Positions 63,593 through 64,000 of a stretch of DNA of 64,000 nucleotides are shown piece by piece. Within the stretch, counting starts at the first letter, position 1; every line of letters starts with the position of its first letter. This DNA is from Mesotaenium endlicherianum (taxonomy: Eukaryota; Streptophyta; Zygnematophyceae; Zygnematales; Mesotaeniaceae), in assembly GCA_009602735.1 (NCBI GenBank), contig WELA01010114.1:184264-248263 (forward strand), in the 5' to 3' direction. A program made the translations under genes and the position numbers. The notes under the pieces were generated by a model. The model did not search any database, was not told the origin of the DNA, and worked only from the letters and a program-made list of their open reading frames with translations.

Positions 63593-64000
63593 TGCCGCTT
63601 CGTCTTCTGCTGCCCCCGCTGCTGCTGCCGCTCCGGGCGGCAATGGCTCGCATGCAGACGTGCAGCAGGAGGTGGGCAAGAAGGGGTCCAGAAGGGGAAG
63701 GACGACAAGTGCCACATTGTCACGGCTGCCAGCTGTCAGCGCGGCGTCCCTCACAGCCTCCGCCATCCGCTGCAGCCGCCTCCTCGCCACCCTCTGCCTC
63801 TGCCAGCCCTGCACTTCGTCGACCTGCCCGGGTGCCCGCTTTTCGTCTGGCCCCAGCTTGTCCAGCCCCGGTCTTTCCTGCCGGCTTCCCCCGCCTCCTC
63901 CTCCTGCTCCTCCTCCTCCACTATCACCATCACCATGAGAATGATATCCACCAAGCCCTTCCCCTCGTGCTTTATTTTTGGCTCCCGTGTCTTTCCTTCT
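49428..64000 (-). CDS. Protein phosphatase 2C-Ser/Thr kinase fusion protein (5' end outside window)
   Basis: Plant-lineage fusion of an N-terminal PP2C domain with a C-terminal protein kinase. Exons read on the minus strand: >64000-62993, 62091-61266, 60932-60686, 60092-59435, 59107-57440, 56562-56505, 55850-55840, 53960-53886, 53283-53164, 52411 to about 52317, 51483-51303, 50847-50768, 50384-50330, 49487-49428; all junctions that can be checked agree in phase. PP2C is represented by its last motif (AGSRDNVALVVLPL). The kinase has a glycine loop (NFAKGAFGEVWLAE, first Gly replaced by Ala), the Lys strand (YVLKRIT), LSGLREKHFGELLL, RYVESF with LWLVFRHEGASL, HRDVKP, DFGSAVDPF, YAPPESLL, YDMWSAGVVMLELLLG, LPNIWALRLLRQLLQW and a final ADRISAEEALTHPYF. 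Catalytic Lys, HRD Asp and DFG Asp are all present, so it looks active. Two pieces are not located: about 25-30 residues between the micro-exon and DFG, and about 17 residues after the YDMW exon, where an N (52314) hides the donor. Confidence 0.9.
49947..50055. repeat. CA then TG repeats in the last intron of the kinase gene
   Basis: About 45 bases of CA followed by TG-rich sequence; the two could pair as a hairpin in the transcript. Confidence 0.85.
50530..50606. repeat. CA/CG repeat in a kinase-gene intron
   Basis: CACACA and CGCGCACA repeats, followed by a short TC run, in the intron between the exons 50847-50768 and 50384-50330. Confidence 0.8.
53753..53843. repeat. GA repeat with one N, after the DFG exon
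   Basis: About 85 bases of GA (TC on the coding strand) with N at 53813. It begins about 40 bases after the donor of the 53960-53886 exon. Confidence 0.92.
55840..55850 (-). CDS. 11-nt micro-exon of the kinase domain (ENLL)
   Basis: Flanked by an acceptor (GGGAACAG) and a consensus donor (GTAAGC), the 11 bases AGAATCTGCTG supply two bases to the split Glu codon left by the previous exon (CCA G) and then Asn-Leu-Leu. The result is HRDVKPENLL, exactly the conserved catalytic-loop sequence of Ser/Thr kinases, with the Asn that binds magnesium. Phase fits on the upstream side; the downstream exon has not been located. Confidence 0.7.
57133..57450 (-). repeat. Three copies of the exon-donor junction of the large kinase exon
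   Basis: On the plus strand, ACTCACGAGCTGATGGAGG at 57434 contains the real donor and the end of the exon. Related copies lie at about 57254 (GCTCACAAACTGATGGGAG) and 57142 (ACTCACGAGCTGGCGGAGG), inside the intron. Spacing is about 180 and 110 bases. Confidence 0.65.
57440..59107 (-). CDS. Large low-complexity exon of the phosphatase-kinase gene
   Basis: 1668 bases, 556 codons, phase 0 at both ends. Its first part carries the alpha-C-helix region (LSGLREKHFGEL), the middle carries RYVESFTAGGDLWLVF and HEGASL, and the end carries SEWWAWLRG and LLHQL before the HRD exon. Between these conserved parts are very long insertions: Ser/Thr/Asn repeats, a His-Ala stretch, Glu/Arg/Gly-rich runs and poly-Gln. 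In land-plant relatives the corresponding region is much shorter. The opposite strand is also open for up to 426 codons, a side effect of the biased composition. Confidence 0.85.
60172..60248. repeat. CG then TG alternating repeat in a kinase-gene intron
   Basis: About 25 bases of alternating CG, then 30 of TG, then CG again: a strong candidate for Z-DNA-forming sequence. It lies about 80 bases before the acceptor of the 60092-59435 exon on the coding strand. Confidence 0.9.
61266..62091 (-). CDS. Linker exon of the phosphatase-kinase gene
   Basis: 826 bases; starts in phase 0 with LSAEEIAHCYKLLKPLPG. It contains a Pro/Gly-rich stretch and an acidic Glu/Gly run and ends with PADMWLCLIRGGPNIFCKS before a donor chosen by phase (GTCAGC at 61265). 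It joins to the exon 60932-60686 (LLEAYYHYLVCPFYIARENC), which leads into the kinase glycine loop. The donor is the least certain junction here. Confidence 0.65.
62993..64000 (-). CDS. PP2C C-terminal exon of the phosphatase-kinase gene (partial)
   Basis: Open from the window edge to a donor (GTAAGG) at 62992. It begins in a charged, Gly-rich insertion, then gives MAEAVRDAALTAGSRDNVAL, the last conserved PP2C motif with its metal-binding Asp. After the phosphatase core come a 17-residue poly-Ala run encoded by a GCC repeat (63556-63592 on the plus strand) and a long disordered linker rich in Ser, Asp and Gly. The rest of the phosphatase lies beyond 64000. Confidence 0.85.

Overview
The window is nuclear DNA from a green-lineage eukaryote (alga or plant). 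The signs are a light-harvesting chlorophyll a/b protein of the LHCII type, spliceosomal introns in every recognisable host gene, a plant-type PP2C-kinase fusion, a plant-type strictosidine-synthase-like gene, a plant-type M17 leucine aminopeptidase and a chromodomain Ty3 retroelement. AATAAA-like poly(A) signals would fit a streptophyte alga, but I cannot settle the species from the sequence.

Layout, left to right. 1-1506: last exon of a Pro/Gln/Gly-rich protein (+). 2600-4370: fossil tyrosine-recombinase (DIRS-like) retroelement (-). 4739-6080: degenerate satellite whose units carry two palindromes. 6367-16796: ten-exon leucine aminopeptidase gene (+), introns full of TG, CA, CTG and GAA repeats. 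16797-18600: AT-rich, empty. 18711-20500: dead piggyBac transposase (-). 20553 to about 28840: Ty3 remnant (+) holding a nested Ty3 chromovirus (21039-28230, -). 28840-36659: AT-rich intergenic DNA with an unrecognised ORF, a GGGGCACGCAAAG minisatellite and a 1.7-kb near-palindrome. 36660-40742: five-exon strictosidine-synthase-like gene (+), tail to tail with a three-exon LHCII gene (41567-42731, -). 42732-49427: mostly no recognisable gene, with one weak candidate exon. 49428-64000: 3' part of a many-exon gene (-) for a protein phosphatase 2C joined to a Ser/Thr kinase; its 5' end lies outside the window.

Exon models were built by hand from homology remembered for each family plus reading-phase agreement across GT-AG junctions. 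The aminopeptidase (558 aa), strictosidine-synthase-like (394 aa) and LHCII (263 aa) models each close in frame. In the kinase gene two short stretches of coding sequence could not be located.

The genes are unrelated in function: peptide turnover, an ER or vacuolar beta-propeller enzyme family, photosynthetic light harvesting, and signalling. The most unusual features are structural: introns that seem to have grown by repeated copying of their own splice junctions, an 11-nt micro-exon in the kinase core, the two-palindrome satellite and the 1.7-kb inverted repeat. I did not find a new multi-gene system.
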